NCBI RefSeq assembly: GCF_900129905.1
Contig: NZ_FQXG01000007.1
Span: forward strand, 310,001-374,000
DNA length: 64,000 bases
Direction: 5' to 3'
From: Ferrimonas marina
Lineage (GTDB): Bacteria; Pseudomonadota; Gammaproteobacteria; Enterobacterales; Shewanellaceae
Shown: one piece after another, positions 28,781-39,644 of the stretch
Position numbering within the stretch: position 1 is the first letter of the stretch
Layout: each line of letters starts with the position of its first letter
Position numbers and translations under genes: made by a program
The notes under the pieces: generated by a model
What the model was told of the DNA's origin: nothing
The model's database searches: none
What the model saw: only the letters and a program-made list of their open reading frames with translations

Positions 28781-28810
28781 AAAACAAAAGCGGCCCTATG
28801 GGGCCGCTTG
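28781..28810 (-). terminator. Terminator of the nqr operon
   Basis: AGCGGCCC / GGGCCGCT (28789-28808, loop TATG) is followed on the minus strand by TTTTGTTTTG, just past nqrM. Confidence 0.85.
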
Positions 28811-28847
28811 TCGTCGGTTGCTATCAGGCCGGCAGGGCCTGAGCCGA

Positions 28848-29081
28848 TCACAGGATGCGATTGGCGCTGAGTCGGGCATTGCGCTCCGCCTCGGCGTTCT
28901 CTTTGGCCATCTTGGCCTTGCGCTTGTCGCAGGGCTCCGGGCAGTCACACTCCTTGTCGATGCCGATGGCACCCAGGCCACCGCAGGAGCCACTGATCGC
29001 CTTACGCTTGACCAGGTAGCCAATGGACATCAATGCCACCAGAAGCAGCATCAGGGCAAAGGTTGCCAGGAACGTCATCAT
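28848..29081 (-). CDS. nqrM: NqrM, Na+-NQR maturation factor
   Basis: The 77-residue protein has one N-terminal membrane helix and the family signature CGGLGAIGIDKECDCPEPC with four cysteines. NqrM is needed to assemble active Na+-NQR, probably by delivering iron for the NqrD/NqrE cluster. The ATG overlaps the apbE stop (ATGA), so it is the last gene of the nqr operon. Confidence 0.94.
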   Translation of the reverse strand: MMTFLATFALMLLLVALMSIGYLVKRKAISGSCGGLGAIGIDKECDCPEPCDKRKAKMAKENAEAERNARLSANRIL

Positions 29082-30109
29082 CTCTGGGAGACCTCCATGT
29101 AGGGTTCAAACGCTGTGGAATAGAATACCTCATATTCCCCATCCGGTCGCTTCTCGATCAGCATCACCGGCAGCTCTTCCCGCTCGGCCAACGCCAGCGA
29201 GGATTCGGTCCCCATGATGATGAACGCCGTTGCCAGGGCATCGGCGGTCATCGCCGTGGGGGCCAGCACCGTGGCCGACGCCAGGCGGGTGTTGACCGGC
29301 TCACCGCTGCGGGGATCGATCAGGTGGCTGAAGCGACGCCCCTCCTCCTCGAAGAAGTTGCGATAGTCACCGGAGGTGGCGATCGCCATTTCACCCGGGG
29401 CAAGGATCTGGGCCACACCACGGCCGTAGGCGTCTGGCTTCTCGATGGCGATGCGCCAGGGCTGCTGATCGGGCTTGGCACCCTTAAGCCGCAGCTCACC
29501 GCCGATCTCCACCAGGTAGTCGTGGATCCCCTGCTCATCGAGCAGGTCGGCCACCACATCCACCCCGTAGCCCTTGGCGATGGCACCCAGGTTGAGATTG
29601 AGGGTAGGCAGATGCTTGCGCAGTCGCATCCCCTCGATCTCCAGGTGTTTGATGCCGGTGTGGGCCTTGGCTTCCTGGATAGACTCAATGCTGGGGGCAT
29701 GCTGAACTCGCCCCTGCGGGCCGAAGCCCCAGAGATCCACCACCGGTGAGATTGTGACGTCCAGCGCGCCATCGGTCAGTTCAGCCAGACGCACCGACTC
29801 ACGCATCACTGCGATAAAGTCCGCATCAACCAGCATCGCCTCATCGCTGCGCAGGTCATTGAACTGACTGATCAGCGAATCGGGACGCCAATTGGACATG
29901 GAGTCGTTGACCTGCTCCAGTCGCTGGTCAATGGCCGCCTGCAGCTGCTCCGGGCTATGCCCTTCGCTGCCTGCTACCCAGGAGATGTGATAGCTGGTGC
30001 CCATGGTCTGGCCGCTGATGCTCTGCACCTTGGGGGCCGGGCTGCAGCCAGAAAGAATAAGGGCCAGCCCCACTGGGGCCAGCCACTTGATTAGGGTTCG
30101 ATACAACAT
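29078..30109 (-). CDS. apbE: ApbE, FAD:protein FMN transferase
   Basis: The 343-residue periplasmic lipoprotein has lipobox LILSGC at residues 17-22. ApbE transfers FMN from FAD onto threonines of NqrB and NqrC. Conserved blocks include GTSYHISW, LGAIAKGYGVD, IEIGGELR-type LVEIGGELRLKG, HLIDPRSGEPV and TAMTADALATAFIIMG. The gene is 30 bp downstream of nqrF, in the same operon as its substrates. Confidence 0.95.
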   Translation of the reverse strand: MLYRTLIKWLAPVGLALILSGCSPAPKVQSISGQTMGTSYHISWVAGSEGHSPEQLQAAIDQRLEQVNDSMSNWRPDSLISQFNDLRSDEAMLVDADFIAVMRESVRLAELTDGALDVTISPVVDLWGFGPQGRVQHAPSIESIQEAKAHTGIKHLEIEGMRLRKHLPTLNLNLGAIAKGYGVDVVADLLDEQGIHDYLVEIGGELRLKGAKPDQQPWRIAIEKPDAYGRGVAQILAPGEMAIATSGDYRNFFEEEGRRFSHLIDPRSGEPVNTRLASATVLAPTAMTADALATAFIIMGTESSLALAEREELPVMLIEKRPDGEYEVFYSTAFEPYMEVSQR

Positions 30110-30139
30110 GAACGCTCGTAACTCGATGATTGAGATGGA

Positions 30140-31363
30140 TTAGCCGCCGAAATCATCCAACAGAATGTTTTCGTCTTCAACACCCAGGTCCTTGAGCATG
30201 TTGATTACCGCGGAGTTCATCATCGGCGGACCACACATGTAGTACTCACAATCTTCTGGTGCCTCATGGTCCTTCAGATAGTTCTCGTACAACACGTTGT
30301 GGATAAAGCCGGTGTAGCCATCCCAGTTGTCTTCCGGTTGCGGATCCGACAGCGCCACGTGCCAGACAAAGTTGTCGTTGTCAGCAGCCAGGCCGTCGAA
30401 GTCGTCCTCGTAGAACATCTCACGCTTGGAACGGGCACCGTACCAGAAGCTGATCTTGCGCTTGGAGTTGAGGCGCTTGAGCTGGTCAAAGATGTGGCTG
30501 CGCATGGGAGCCATGCCGGCACCACCACCGATGAACACCATCTCCGCCTCGGTCTCCTTGGCAAAGAACTCACCGAAGGGCCCTGAGATGGTGACCTTGT
30601 CACCCTCTTTCAGGCTCCAGATGTAGGAGGACATCTTACCGGCCGGCAGCGACAGGTTGTTCGGCGGCGGCGAGGCGATACGCACGTTGAGCATGATGAT
30701 GCCGTGCTCTTCCGGGTAGTTGGCCATGGAGTAGGCACGAATGGTCTCTTCATCCACCTTGGACTCGATGTCGAAGAAGCCAAAGCGCTCCCAGTCCGGC
30801 TTGTACTCATCCGGGATATCGAAGTCCTTGTACTTCACATGGTGCGGCGGCGCCTCGATCTGGATGTAGCCACCGGCCCGGAACGGCACGGACTCGCCAT
30901 CGGGGATCCCAAGCTTCAGCTCCTTGATGAAGGTGGCCTTGTTATCGTTGGAGATAACGGTGCATTCCCACTTCTTGATGCCGAACACCTCTTCCGGCAG
31001 TTCGATGTCCATGTCGCCCTTAACGGCAACCTGACAGGCCAGGCGACAGCCCTCTTTGGCCTCCCGCTTGGTGATGTGGGACTGCTCGGTGGGCAGGATG
31101 TCACCGCCACCGGATTTGACGTTAACGCGACACTGACCGCAGGAGCCACCGCCACCACAGGCGGAGGAGATGAAGATCCCCTCACCGGCCAGGGCACCCA
31201 GCAGCTTGTCGCCGGGGGCAGTGGTGATCGCCTTGTCGGGATCGCCGTTGATGTTGATTTGAATGTTACCGCTGGCCACCAGCTTGGACTTGGCGAACAA
31301 AATCACCAGGACCAAGACAGTGACGATGGCGGTAAACATGGCTACGCCGAGTACAATTTCCAT
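30140..31363 (-). CDS. nqrF: Na+-translocating NADH:quinone reductase subunit F
   Basis: NqrF oxidises NADH for the sodium pump. The 407-residue protein has an N-terminal helix, a 2Fe-2S domain with C69, C75, C78 and C110 ([11 protein letters not shown]), a flavin domain ([11 protein letters not shown]) and an NADH domain ([15 protein letters not shown]), ending in the conserved Phe-Gly-Gly. It lies 34 bp downstream of nqrE. Confidence 0.98.
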   Translation of the reverse strand: MEIVLGVAMFTAIVTVLVLVILFAKSKLVASGNIQININGDPDKAITTAPGDKLLGALAGEGIFISSACGGGGSCGQCRVNVKSGGGDILPTEQSHITKREAKEGCRLACQVAVKGDMDIELPEEVFGIKKWECTVISNDNKATFIKELKLGIPDGESVPFRAGGYIQIEAPPHHVKYKDFDIPDEYKPDWERFGFFDIESKVDEETIRAYSMANYPEEHGIIMLNVRIASPPPNNLSLPAGKMSSYIWSLKEGDKVTISGPFGEFFAKETEAEMVFIGGGAGMAPMRSHIFDQLKRLNSKRKISFWYGARSKREMFYEDDFDGLAADNDNFVWHVALSDPQPEDNWDGYTGFIHNVLYENYLKDHEAPEDCEYYMCGPPMMNSAVINMLKDLGVEDENILLDDFGG

Positions 31364-31397
31364 CGACTTATCCTTTTACTTCTTCCATTACCGCCGC

Positions 31398-32006
31398 TTA
31401 CAGCGACACCCCAGAGAAGGACATAAAGCCCAGGGCCATCAGGCCCACGGTGATGAAGGTGATGCCCAGACCGCGCAGGCCGTCCGGCACATCGGCGTAC
31501 TTCATCTTCTCGCGCAGACCCGCCAGCAGCACGATGGCCACTGCCCAGCCGGTACCGGCCCCCAGGCCGTAGACCACAGACTCCACGAAGCTGTAGTCCT
31601 TCTGCACCATGAAGGATACGGCACCGAAGATGGCGCAGTTCACGGTGATCAACGGCAGGAAGATCCCCAACGCGTTGTAAAGCGGCGGGAAGTACTTATC
31701 CAGCACCATCTCCAGGATCTGCACCAGTGCGGCGATCACCCCGATGAAGGTGATGAACTGCAAGAAGCTCAGATCCGCGGTGGGCAGGCCAGCCCATGCC
31801 AGCGCGCCCGGCGCCAGGATGTTGGCGTAGATCAGCTGGTTGACCGGCACCGCCAGGGTCAGCACCACGATCACCGCGATACCCAGGCCAAAGGCGGTGG
31901 AGACCTTCTTGGACACCGCCAGGAAGGTACACATCCCCAGGAAGAAGGAGAGTGCCATGTTTTCAATAAAGACCGCCCGAACGAACAGGCTCAGATAATG
32001 TTCCAT
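31398..32006 (-). CDS. nqrE: Na+-NQR subunit E
   Basis: NqrE is a 202-residue membrane subunit with six helices. With NqrD it holds the intramembrane Fe site through cysteines such as that in VNCAIFGA. It follows nqrD after 9 bp. Its close resemblance to NqrD/RnfA-type proteins is normal for the family. Confidence 0.98.
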   Translation of the reverse strand: MEHYLSLFVRAVFIENMALSFFLGMCTFLAVSKKVSTAFGLGIAVIVVLTLAVPVNQLIYANILAPGALAWAGLPTADLSFLQFITFIGVIAALVQILEMVLDKYFPPLYNALGIFLPLITVNCAIFGAVSFMVQKDYSFVESVVYGLGAGTGWAVAIVLLAGLREKMKYADVPDGLRGLGITFITVGLMALGFMSFSGVSL

Positions 32007-32015
32007 CTCTCCTCC

Positions 32016-32645
32016 TTACTCCTTGGGTTCCACCTGATCCGGCTTCCAGGTACGCAGTGCCCAGATGATGAAGCCGATCAGGAAGAAGGCACTGGGCGCC
32101 AACAGCATCATGCCATTGGGCTGGTACCAGCCACCCTCGGAAACCTTGGGCAGGATGTCGAAGCCGAACAGGGTGCCGGAGCCAAACAGCTCGCGGAAGA
32201 AACCCACGGTCAGCAGGATAAAGGCGTAGCCCAGGCCGTTACCGATGCCATCAATAAAGCTCGGCAGCGGCGGGCTCTTCATGGCGTAGGCCTCGGCCCG
32301 GCCCATCACGATGCAGTTGGTGATGATCAGACCGACAAACACCGTCAGCTGCTTGGCGATGTCGTAGGCAAAGGCCTTGAGGATCTGGTCCACCAGGATC
32401 ACCAGCGAGGCGATCACCGTCATCTGCACAATGATCCGTACACTGTTGGGGATGTGGTTGCGCATCAACGAGATGAACAGGTTGGAGAACGCCGTTACAA
32501 AGGTGAGCGCCAGCGACATCACCACCGCGGTCTGCATGGTGGTGGTTACCGCCAGGGCGGAACACACACCCAGCACCTGCAGGGCAATGGGGTTGTTGGC
32601 AAAGATAGGTCCGGTCAGGACCTGCTTGAGCGATTGATCAGCCAT
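32016..32645 (-). CDS. nqrD: Na+-NQR subunit D
   Basis: NqrD is a 209-residue six-helix subunit, paired with NqrE. The conserved [16 protein letters not shown], with the iron-binding cysteine, is at about residues 103-118. Its start overlaps nqrC by 8 bp. Confidence 0.98.
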   Translation of the reverse strand: MADQSLKQVLTGPIFANNPIALQVLGVCSALAVTTTMQTAVVMSLALTFVTAFSNLFISLMRNHIPNSVRIIVQMTVIASLVILVDQILKAFAYDIAKQLTVFVGLIITNCIVMGRAEAYAMKSPPLPSFIDGIGNGLGYAFILLTVGFFRELFGSGTLFGFDILPKVSEGGWYQPNGMMLLAPSAFFLIGFIIWALRTWKPDQVEPKE

Positions 32646-33417
32646 TGTTCAGCTCTCCTTCGCGAACCTTGTCGATGAAGGCGGCAAAGCCTTCGTCACC
32701 CAGCCAGTATTCCAGGCTGTTATTTACGCCATTGGAGGTCAGGGTGGCACCGGAGAGGCCATCCACACCGTGGATGTCGGCCGGATCCGCGCCGCCTTTG
32801 ACCACACGGATGGCCAGCTCACCGTTGTCATCAAACAGCTGCTTGCCCACCCACTGTGCCTTCCAGCGCGGGTTCTCCACCTCGGCACCCAGGCCGGGGG
32901 TTTCACCCTGGTCGTAGTAGACCAGCGCCTTGACGGTGTTCATGTCCGGCTCCAGGGCCAGGAAGGCGTACATGGTGGACCACAGGCCATAGCCGTGGAC
33001 CGGCAGGATCACGCTGTCCAGACCGCCCGCCTCGTCGCGCACCAGGTAGACCACGCCGGAGTTGGCGCGACGACCGATGGAGGCGATGTCGTTGCTGGGC
33101 TTAATGGAGTTCTTGCTGTCCCGCGCCGCCAGGGCGGCGTCGAAGCTGCGGGCGTCCAGGGCGCTGTTGAATTCGCCGCTGTCAAAGTCGATAACCCGGG
33201 CATCGATGTACTTATCGAAGGTCTCGGGCACCTTGCCCGCGGCCTTGTCCAGCAGGCCAGCGGCCTCCAGGACGTAGCGCTGGGTATCGCGCTCCTTGTT
33301 GAGTTTCTGCTGGGGCTTGAGGGCCACGGCTGCGCCGGAGACCACCAGGGAGCACACCAGACAGAGGCCGACCACTACGCCGAGGGTCTTGCCAAAGGTG
33401 TCGTTAGACTTAGCCAT
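32638..33417 (-). CDS. nqrC: Na+-NQR subunit C
   Basis: NqrC is a 259-residue subunit with one N-terminal helix and a periplasmic domain carrying covalent FMN. The flavinylation site is SGAT with the acceptor at T225, the same number as in Vibrio cholerae. Its start overlaps nqrB by 8 bp. Confidence 0.98.
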   Translation of the reverse strand: MAKSNDTFGKTLGVVVGLCLVCSLVVSGAAVALKPQQKLNKERDTQRYVLEAAGLLDKAAGKVPETFDKYIDARVIDFDSGEFNSALDARSFDAALAARDSKNSIKPSNDIASIGRRANSGVVYLVRDEAGGLDSVILPVHGYGLWSTMYAFLALEPDMNTVKALVYYDQGETPGLGAEVENPRWKAQWVGKQLFDDNGELAIRVVKGGADPADIHGVDGLSGATLTSNGVNNSLEYWLGDEGFAAFIDKVREGELNNG

Positions 33418-34636
33418 TGCGTGCCATCCTCCGCTTGATGTTGGCCTGGGCAGTGAGGTGATCGAAGATCGGTGCCCACAGGTTGGCGAACAGGATCGCC
33501 AGCATCATCCCTTCCGGGAAGGCCGGGTTGACCACTCGGATCAGCACCACCATCACCCCAATCAGCGCGCCGTAGGCCCACTTGCCTTGGTTGGTGAAGG
33601 AGGCGGAAACCGGGTCGGTGGCCATAAAGAACATACCGATGGCGAAGCCGCCCATCACCAGGTGCCAGGTCCAGGGAACGTTGAACATGGCGTTGGTGTC
33701 GGAACCAATCAGGTTGAACAGCGAGGCGGTGGCGACCATGCCCAGCATCACACCGGCGACGATGCGCCAGGAGGCGATGCGGGTGTACATGATGATAAGG
33801 CCACCGATGGCCAGGGCCAGCACGCTAGTCTCCCCCACCGAGCCCTCAACAAAGCCGAGGAACGCCGCTTGCCAGGCCGGATCGGAGAAGGCCGCGAACC
33901 AGCTGTAGTTGGCAAAGTCGATGGTGCCGGCAGCCGCTTGGCTGAGCATGGTGGCGCCGGAGTAGCCATCCGCCGCAACCCAGACCAGGTCACCGGAGAT
34001 CTCCGCCGGGTAGGCGAAGAACAGGAAGGCACGGCCGGCCAGGGCGGGGTTAAGGAAGTTACGCCCGGTGCCGCCAAACAGCTCCTTGGCCACCACCACA
34101 CCGAAGCTGATGCCGATGGCCACCTGCCACAACGGGATGGTGGCGGGCAGGATCAGGGCAAACAGGATAGAGGTGACAAAGAAGCCTTCGTTAACCTCGT
34201 GCTTACGCACCGAGGCAAACAGCACCTCCCAGAAACCACCAACGGCGAAGGTCACCGCGTAGATGGGCAGGAAGAAGCAGGCACCGTAGAACATCAGGCC
34301 AAGCACGCCGGTGTCGGCGGTAAGGCTGCCACCCAGCGACTGGAACAGACCCACCTGCCAGACGTCCGGCACGGCGAAGCCTTGGGCCAGGGCGGCCTGG
34401 GCCTGCCAACCGACGTTGTACATGCCAAAGAACATGGCGGGGAACAGGCACAACCAAACGGTGATCATCATCCGCTTGAGGTCGACGTTGTCACGCACAT
34501 GGGTGGTACCGCGGGTGGTCTTACCCGGGGTATAGAGGATGGTGGCGGCGGCTTCGTACAGCGCGTACCACTTCTCGTACTTACCGCCCTTCTCAAAGTC
34601 GGGCTCAATACGCTCGATAAATTGCTTCAGACTCAT
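33410..34636 (-). CDS. nqrB: Na+-NQR subunit B
   Basis: NqrB is the 408-residue membrane core subunit that holds riboflavin and covalent FMN and forms part of the Na+ path. The flavinylation motif DGYSGAT places the acceptor at T229. The start codon shares one base with the nqrA stop. Confidence 0.98.
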   Translation of the reverse strand: MSLKQFIERIEPDFEKGGKYEKWYALYEAAATILYTPGKTTRGTTHVRDNVDLKRMMITVWLCLFPAMFFGMYNVGWQAQAALAQGFAVPDVWQVGLFQSLGGSLTADTGVLGLMFYGACFFLPIYAVTFAVGGFWEVLFASVRKHEVNEGFFVTSILFALILPATIPLWQVAIGISFGVVVAKELFGGTGRNFLNPALAGRAFLFFAYPAEISGDLVWVAADGYSGATMLSQAAAGTIDFANYSWFAAFSDPAWQAAFLGFVEGSVGETSVLALAIGGLIIMYTRIASWRIVAGVMLGMVATASLFNLIGSDTNAMFNVPWTWHLVMGGFAIGMFFMATDPVSASFTNQGKWAYGALIGVMVVLIRVVNPAFPEGMMLAILFANLWAPIFDHLTAQANIKRRMARNG

Positions 34637-35970
34637 TAGCCTTCCCTCTCGATGATCTCAAGGCAGGCGCGCAGTTCGGCACCGTAGTCGTACTTGCCGG
34701 GACACACGAAGGTACAGAGCGCCAGATCTTCTTCGTCCAGCTCCAGGGCACCCAGGCTTTGGGCACCGTCGGTGTCACGGGCGATCAGGTCGCGCAGCAG
34801 CAGGGTAGGAAGAATGTCCAGGGGCATTACCCGTTCGTACTGTCCAATCGGCACCATGGCGCGGTCGGAGCCGCCGGTGCTGGTGGTCATCTTGAACAGC
34901 TTGCCGGGGCTGAAGTGGGAGAGGAAGGTGCGGGTAAAGGAGAACTTGTTGGCACCAGGCATGACCCAGCCGAACAGTTCCTTCTCGTCGCCCTCGCCCA
35001 GCACGCTCACCTGTTGGTGGTAGCGGCCCAGGTAACGGTGCACATCATCCGCGGTACGGCCATGCAGCACGGACCCAGAGATGATACGGACGTGGCTCTC
35101 GCTCAGCTCACCTTCGGTCAGCTGGGCCAGGTCGGCCCCCACCAGGGTGCGTACCAGACGGGGGCGCACCACCATGGGACCGGCCAGGGAAACCACCCGC
35201 TGGCTGTCCAGTCGGCCCTGGCTGAACAGGGTGCCGATGGCGACCACATCTTGATAGTTGATGTGCCACAGGGTGCGGTTAGCGCTGGCAGGCAGCAGGC
35301 TGTGGATGTGGGTGCCGGGCAGGCCGGCGGGGTGCGGGCCACCAAACTGGTGGACGCTGACCTTATCCAGGCCGCTGACCAGCGGCGCACCGGCGCCCTG
35401 GCAGAGGTAGACCTGGGCCAGTCGGCTCAGTACCACCAGACCTTGCTTGAAGGCCTCACCCTGCTCCGCCAGCACCACGGCGGGATCGGCGGCCAGGGGG
35501 TTGGTGTCGATGGCGGTGACGAAGATCCCCTCCGGGCGACTGCCCAGGGCCGGTACACGGCTGAAGGGGCGGGTCCGCAGGGCGGTCCACAGGCCACTGT
35601 TTACCAGGTTGTCTTCAACCTGCTGAGGCTCCAATTGCGCCAGTGAATTGGCGTCGTACTGGGAGAAGGTCAGTTCATCGTCACCATCCAGGTCGATGAC
35701 CACCGACTGCAACACCCGCTTGGCGCCGCGGTTGATCTCGCTGACAGTGCCACTGGCTGGCGCGGTGAATTTCACCCCGGGATTTTTCTTGTCTTCAAAG
35801 ATCACCTGACCTTTTTTGACCCGGTCGCCGACCCGCACCTGCATGGTGGGGCGCATGCCAATGTACTCTTCACCCAAGATCGCAACGCGAGACACAGCGG
35901 AGCCATCCTGGATGACTTGTTCTGGTCCACCGGCGAGGGGCAGATCCAATCCTTGCTTTATTGTAATCAT
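34636..35970 (-). CDS. nqrA: Na+-NQR subunit A
   Basis: NqrA is the 444-residue cytoplasmic subunit (446 in V. cholerae), which binds ubiquinone at the interface with NqrB. I start at [16 protein letters not shown], which aligns with known NqrA; a GTG four codons earlier is less likely. The ribosome site is weak. It is the first gene of nqrABCDEF-apbE-nqrM and is preceded by nearly 500 bp of non-coding DNA. Confidence 0.97.
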   Translation of the reverse strand: MITIKQGLDLPLAGGPEQVIQDGSAVSRVAILGEEYIGMRPTMQVRVGDRVKKGQVIFEDKKNPGVKFTAPASGTVSEINRGAKRVLQSVVIDLDGDDELTFSQYDANSLAQLEPQQVEDNLVNSGLWTALRTRPFSRVPALGSRPEGIFVTAIDTNPLAADPAVVLAEQGEAFKQGLVVLSRLAQVYLCQGAGAPLVSGLDKVSVHQFGGPHPAGLPGTHIHSLLPASANRTLWHINYQDVVAIGTLFSQGRLDSQRVVSLAGPMVVRPRLVRTLVGADLAQLTEGELSESHVRIISGSVLHGRTADDVHRYLGRYHQQVSVLGEGDEKELFGWVMPGANKFSFTRTFLSHFSPGKLFKMTTSTGGSDRAMVPIGQYERVMPLDILPTLLLRDLIARDTDGAQSLGALELDEEDLALCTFVCPGKYDYGAELRACLEIIEREG

Positions 35971-36467
35971 ACTCACTTGCACTGCTTTGCTGGGAAGTCC
36001 ACCCGAGCCGCCATTTCACACTGAAAACAGCGACCCAATTGATATCTTTCTCATTTCCGCCACCTTTGCGCAGAAGCACAAGATTTCCGTATTTTTGCGA
36101 CCTGCGTCACGGCGGCTCGAGCGCATCATACCCCAAAGAAACACGCCCATCCATGAAAATTGGCTTTACCTTTGGCCAAAGAGTAAGACTTATGTCCAAC
36201 CGCTCAGCAAAGCGCCGTTTTCCTGCCTTGGCAGTACAAAACAGTGCCCTCACTGCTGCATTTTTGTGAACAAAACACAGCAAACCAAGTCAGGCCCAGT
36301 GCGTCCCAGCGCCGCACGCGACGAGAAAATGAACCAAGTTTGCATAAAGAGGCAGCAAAGGGTTCTGGGGCACAGCGAAGAGCCCATTTCACATCAAGGA
36401 CTTAGCACCACAACTCGGGCATCATCCTGTTGTTAACAAACAATAAGTGAGCAAAGTCACAGATGAG
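35971..36467 (-). promoter_or_regulatory. Long non-coding leader of the nqr operon
   Basis: I see no gene in these 497 bp, which are less GC-rich than the flanks. Landmarks on the minus strand are a CRP-like TGTGA-N6-TCACT (36446-36461), the palindrome TTGTTAACAA (36430-36439), the 12-bp palindrome CTTTGGCCAAAG (36170-36181) and a TATGAT hexamer (36125-36130) that would start RNA near 36118. A 9-bp inverted repeat (CGAGCCGCC at 36004, GGCGGCTCG at 36111) would close such a leader RNA on itself just before the ribosome site. Confidence 0.45.
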
Positions 36468-37409
36468 TCAGGGGCGACGCAGGCGCCGGGCGATGTCGCG
36501 AAAGGGCCCCAGGTAGAGGCTGAGCAGGGTGGGATGGCCAGGATCGGAGCCGCCAACACCAAAACCGGTTGGCCGATTGCCCCGGGCCGGTAGCCAGGTG
36601 CCGCACAGGCGGTCCCAGATGGCCAGGGCGGTGCCGAGGTTACGATCAAAATGAGCCGGGTCGTCACTGTGATGGACCTGGTGCTGGGCCGGGCTTATCA
36701 CCCAGCGCTCCCAGCCCGTGCCCCAGGAGAGCCAGAGGTGGCTGTGACGCAGATTGGAGCCGGCCAGGTTGAACAGAAACACCAGGGCGTTTGCACCGAG
36801 GATCTCCTGCATCTTGAGGGTGGGACCGAAAAGGTAATAACAGAGCCCCACCACCAGCCCCTGGGTCAGCCCCATCCGGGTGGCGTACAGCAGGCTCTCC
36901 AGCGGATGGCTGCGATAGACCGTCATCGGGGTCAGTACCGGGGCACTGTGATGGACCTTGTGGATATCCCACAGCACCGGCACCTTGTGCAGGGCCAGGT
37001 GGAGCAGGAAACGGGTCAGGTCATCAAACAGGAACAGCGCCAGGGTAAAGCTGGCCATCACCGCCCAGGCGGGCCAGGCCAGCGGCGTCATTGGGCCAAA
37101 CCCGGCCTCCAACGCATCACTTAATCCCAAGGCCACCGGCACCATGGTGAGTACCACCCCACCGAAGGTGGCGGCGCGGATCAACTTGTTGATCACCCAC
37201 ATTGCCACATCCAGCCGGGCCGAAAGATGGCCATAGACCCGGCGGGGAAACAGGAAGCGCAGCCAGGCCCCCCAGCCGCGCTGGCCCTGCCACCAGAACA
37301 GGCCGGTGGCCAGCAGCAAGGCGGAGAGCAGGTAGCCCCAGAACAGCCGGGTATTGGCATTACCAAAGGCCGCCGCCAGCTCCGCCAGGTTGGTGTTGAG
37401 AAATTCCAT
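36468..37409 (-). CDS. Sterol desaturase / fatty acid hydroxylase superfamily protein
   Basis: The 313-residue membrane protein has about five hydrophobic segments and the di-iron histidine clusters of the superfamily: HLALH (HxxxH), HKVHH (HxxHH) and HQVHH near residue 240. These enzymes use O2 and a di-iron centre to oxidise lipids. It is the last gene of an operon with a TonB receptor and an imelysin, starting 21 bp after the receptor. Its substrate and its link to iron uptake are unknown. Confidence 0.88.
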   Translation of the reverse strand: MEFLNTNLAELAAAFGNANTRLFWGYLLSALLLATGLFWWQGQRGWGAWLRFLFPRRVYGHLSARLDVAMWVINKLIRAATFGGVVLTMVPVALGLSDALEAGFGPMTPLAWPAWAVMASFTLALFLFDDLTRFLLHLALHKVPVLWDIHKVHHSAPVLTPMTVYRSHPLESLLYATRMGLTQGLVVGLCYYLFGPTLKMQEILGANALVFLFNLAGSNLRHSHLWLSWGTGWERWVISPAQHQVHHSDDPAHFDRNLGTALAIWDRLCGTWLPARGNRPTGFGVGGSDPGHPTLLSLYLGPFRDIARRLRRP

Positions 37410-37430
37410 GCCCTGCCCTCTTATCCCGGC

Positions 37431-39644
37431 CTAATAGCGGAAGCGATAGCCCAGCACCCACTGTTGTGAGCGGTTGGGTCGGGCGCCATAGGGCCGGCGA
37501 CTGACGATCGCCTCCTCGTCCAGCAGGTTGGTAACCTTGCCATAGACCTCGCCATAGCCGCCCAGGTCATAGCGGGCCGCCAGATCCAGGGTCCAGTAGT
37601 CGTCGGTCTCCACCCCGCTGAGGGTGACCCCCTCACCGGAGGCCTCCCACATCTCGCTGACATAACGCGCCAGTAGATCGGTACTCCAGCTCTGACCGGC
37701 CAGCCCCGCCCCCAGGGTCAACTGGTGCTCCGGCAGGTAGGGCAAGGGATCGCCGGCCTGGACCTGGCCCCACATGGTGAAGTCGGAATCAAAGTCGGTC
37801 TGGAACTCGGAGTCGGTGTAGCTGTACACCAGGCTCAGGGGCAGATCGAGCTCACCGACCCGGAAGCGGTGCTCGGCGCTGAGCTCTAGCCCGTAGACCT
37901 CCACCTCGCCGCCGTTGTACTCCTGATCGATGTTGTCGGCGCAAGAGGCGGAGGCGGAGAAGGTGCAGCTCTCCTTGAGGTTGTCGAAGTCATTGAGGAA
38001 CAGCACCGCCTCCAGACTGCTGCGATCGCCGCGGTAGCGGGTGCCCAGCTCATAGTTGACGCTGGTCTCGCTGTCGATGATCGGTGGCTGTTGTGGACTG
38101 GTAGGCACAAAGCCCTGGTGAACCCCGGCAAATACGCCCCATTGATCGCTCAGGCGGTAGAACAGGCTGGCACCGGGCAGCCAGATGCGGGTGGTCTTGC
38201 TGAGGTAATCACCAGCGGCACCGGGCTGACGGTTCTGGTAATGCATGTCGAGAAACTCGCCACGGACCCCGAGGGTCAGCTCCAGTTTGTCCCAGCTCAG
38301 GGTGTCCTGCAGATAGAGCGACCAGGCCTCGGTCTGCTCGGTGTTGAGGGTGGCGGTGATGGTCTCGCCCCCCTCTGCCACCAGGTTGCCCTGCTGCATC
38401 AGGAAGGGATCCTCGGTGTGGTTACGCTGGATCTCATCCTCGTGGTAGCGCACCCCGGCCTGGAGGTTGTGGTTGAGCCCCCACAGCGGGAAGGCCCAGC
38501 GCAGATCACTCTGGATCCCCTGGGCATAGTAATCGCGATCGTTGGTGCCGATGATCAGGGTGTCAAAGCCCAGCGGCGAGCTGCTGTCCTGGGCCCCGGT
38601 GAGCACATCGTAATAGAGGCTGTTGAGGCTCTCTTCGGGGTTTTGCAGGATCTCCGACAGGTCCCGGTCGGTCTGCGGGCTCACCGACTGAAAGCCGTTG
38701 AGCTTGGCCCAGGCGCGGCTGAAGTCGTTGCGGTAGACCCGGGTGGTGAGATCGAAATCCGGGCCGGCGAGGAAGTGGTTGAACTGCACCTGGCTGTGCT
38801 CCCACTCCATCCGGTCCAGGGCGCTGGCGCGATAGCGGCGCAGCGGATCCTGGCGAAAGTCGGCGTCGGTCAGCCCCAGGTAGGTCTCATCGGAGACCTC
38901 GTCGGCGTAGACCAGCTTCAGCTCCAGTACCTGGTTAAGGCGCTCGCCCTGGATGTCGTAGCGCAGCTTGGCCATCACCTCGTTCTTGTCGAAGCCGGTG
39001 TCGCCGCCGCCATCGAGGGATTTAAAGCCGTCACTCTCAACGTGAACGCCTTCCAGCAGTATCCCCAGATCGCCAAAGCGATCGCCCCAATAACCATGGG
39101 CCTTGAGGTAGCCGTCGCTGCCGCCGGCCAGATCCACCATGGCGGCCAGGTCATCCGGCACCGCCCGGGTGGTGAGGTTCATCGCCCCGGCCACGGTGTA
39201 GGGGCCGTACTTGATCGCCCCGGGGCCCTTAACCACCTCCACCGAGGTGATCTTGCTCATCATCGGGAAGTAATAGGCGGCGGAGGCGGAGTACGGTGCC
39301 GGGGCGATCAACACCCCATCCTCCATCAGGGTTACCTTCTTACTGCGCTCCGGGGTCACCCCGCGAAAACCGATGTTGGGGCGCAGGCCAAAGCCATCCT
39401 CGCTGCGGATATTGACCCCGGGTACCTTGGCCAGGATCCGCTCGATGTCGTCGTAGCTGAACTTCTCCAGCTCCACCTCGTCGATCAGGGTGGTGGAGCC
39501 CGCCTCGGTGCGCAGTTGGTCACGCTGACCGAGGATCTGTAGCCGTTCATCGTAGGCGCTGTCCGACTCGTCTGCCCAGCTGGGCAGAGTGCCGCCCAGG
39601 GCAGTACAGAGCGCCAGCGCCAGGGGGGTAAATCGTCCTTGCAT
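37431..39644 (-). CDS. TonB-dependent outer membrane receptor (FecA-like)
   Basis: The 737-residue receptor has a signal peptide ending near PSWA, a plug domain (about residues 45-155: DDIERILAKVPGVNI, GFRGVTPERSKKVTLMEDGV, VEVVKGPGAIKYGP) and a beta barrel ending in an aromatic residue (YRFRY). The plug resembles FecA-type siderophore receptors. The ATG shares its A with the imelysin stop and has GGAG about ten bases upstream. The substrate is probably an iron chelate, from its place behind a Fur-like site beside an imelysin. Confidence 0.9.
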   Translation of the reverse strand: MQGRFTPLALALCTALGGTLPSWADESDSAYDERLQILGQRDQLRTEAGSTTLIDEVELEKFSYDDIERILAKVPGVNIRSEDGFGLRPNIGFRGVTPERSKKVTLMEDGVLIAPAPYSASAAYYFPMMSKITSVEVVKGPGAIKYGPYTVAGAMNLTTRAVPDDLAAMVDLAGGSDGYLKAHGYWGDRFGDLGILLEGVHVESDGFKSLDGGGDTGFDKNEVMAKLRYDIQGERLNQVLELKLVYADEVSDETYLGLTDADFRQDPLRRYRASALDRMEWEHSQVQFNHFLAGPDFDLTTRVYRNDFSRAWAKLNGFQSVSPQTDRDLSEILQNPEESLNSLYYDVLTGAQDSSSPLGFDTLIIGTNDRDYYAQGIQSDLRWAFPLWGLNHNLQAGVRYHEDEIQRNHTEDPFLMQQGNLVAEGGETITATLNTEQTEAWSLYLQDTLSWDKLELTLGVRGEFLDMHYQNRQPGAAGDYLSKTTRIWLPGASLFYRLSDQWGVFAGVHQGFVPTSPQQPPIIDSETSVNYELGTRYRGDRSSLEAVLFLNDFDNLKESCTFSASASCADNIDQEYNGGEVEVYGLELSAEHRFRVGELDLPLSLVYSYTDSEFQTDFDSDFTMWGQVQAGDPLPYLPEHQLTLGAGLAGQSWSTDLLARYVSEMWEASGEGVTLSGVETDDYWTLDLAARYDLGGYGEVYGKVTNLLDEEAIVSRRPYGARPNRSQQWVLGYRFRY

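Noticed and set aside
31263-32678. 471-residue open frame opposite nqrE and nqrD
   Set aside because: Very His/Gln-rich shadow of hydrophobic genes, spanning two real gene boundaries.
38091-39542. 483-residue open frame opposite the TonB receptor
   Set aside because: It exists only because of third-position GC bias on the opposite strand; the receptor is a clear full-length gene.
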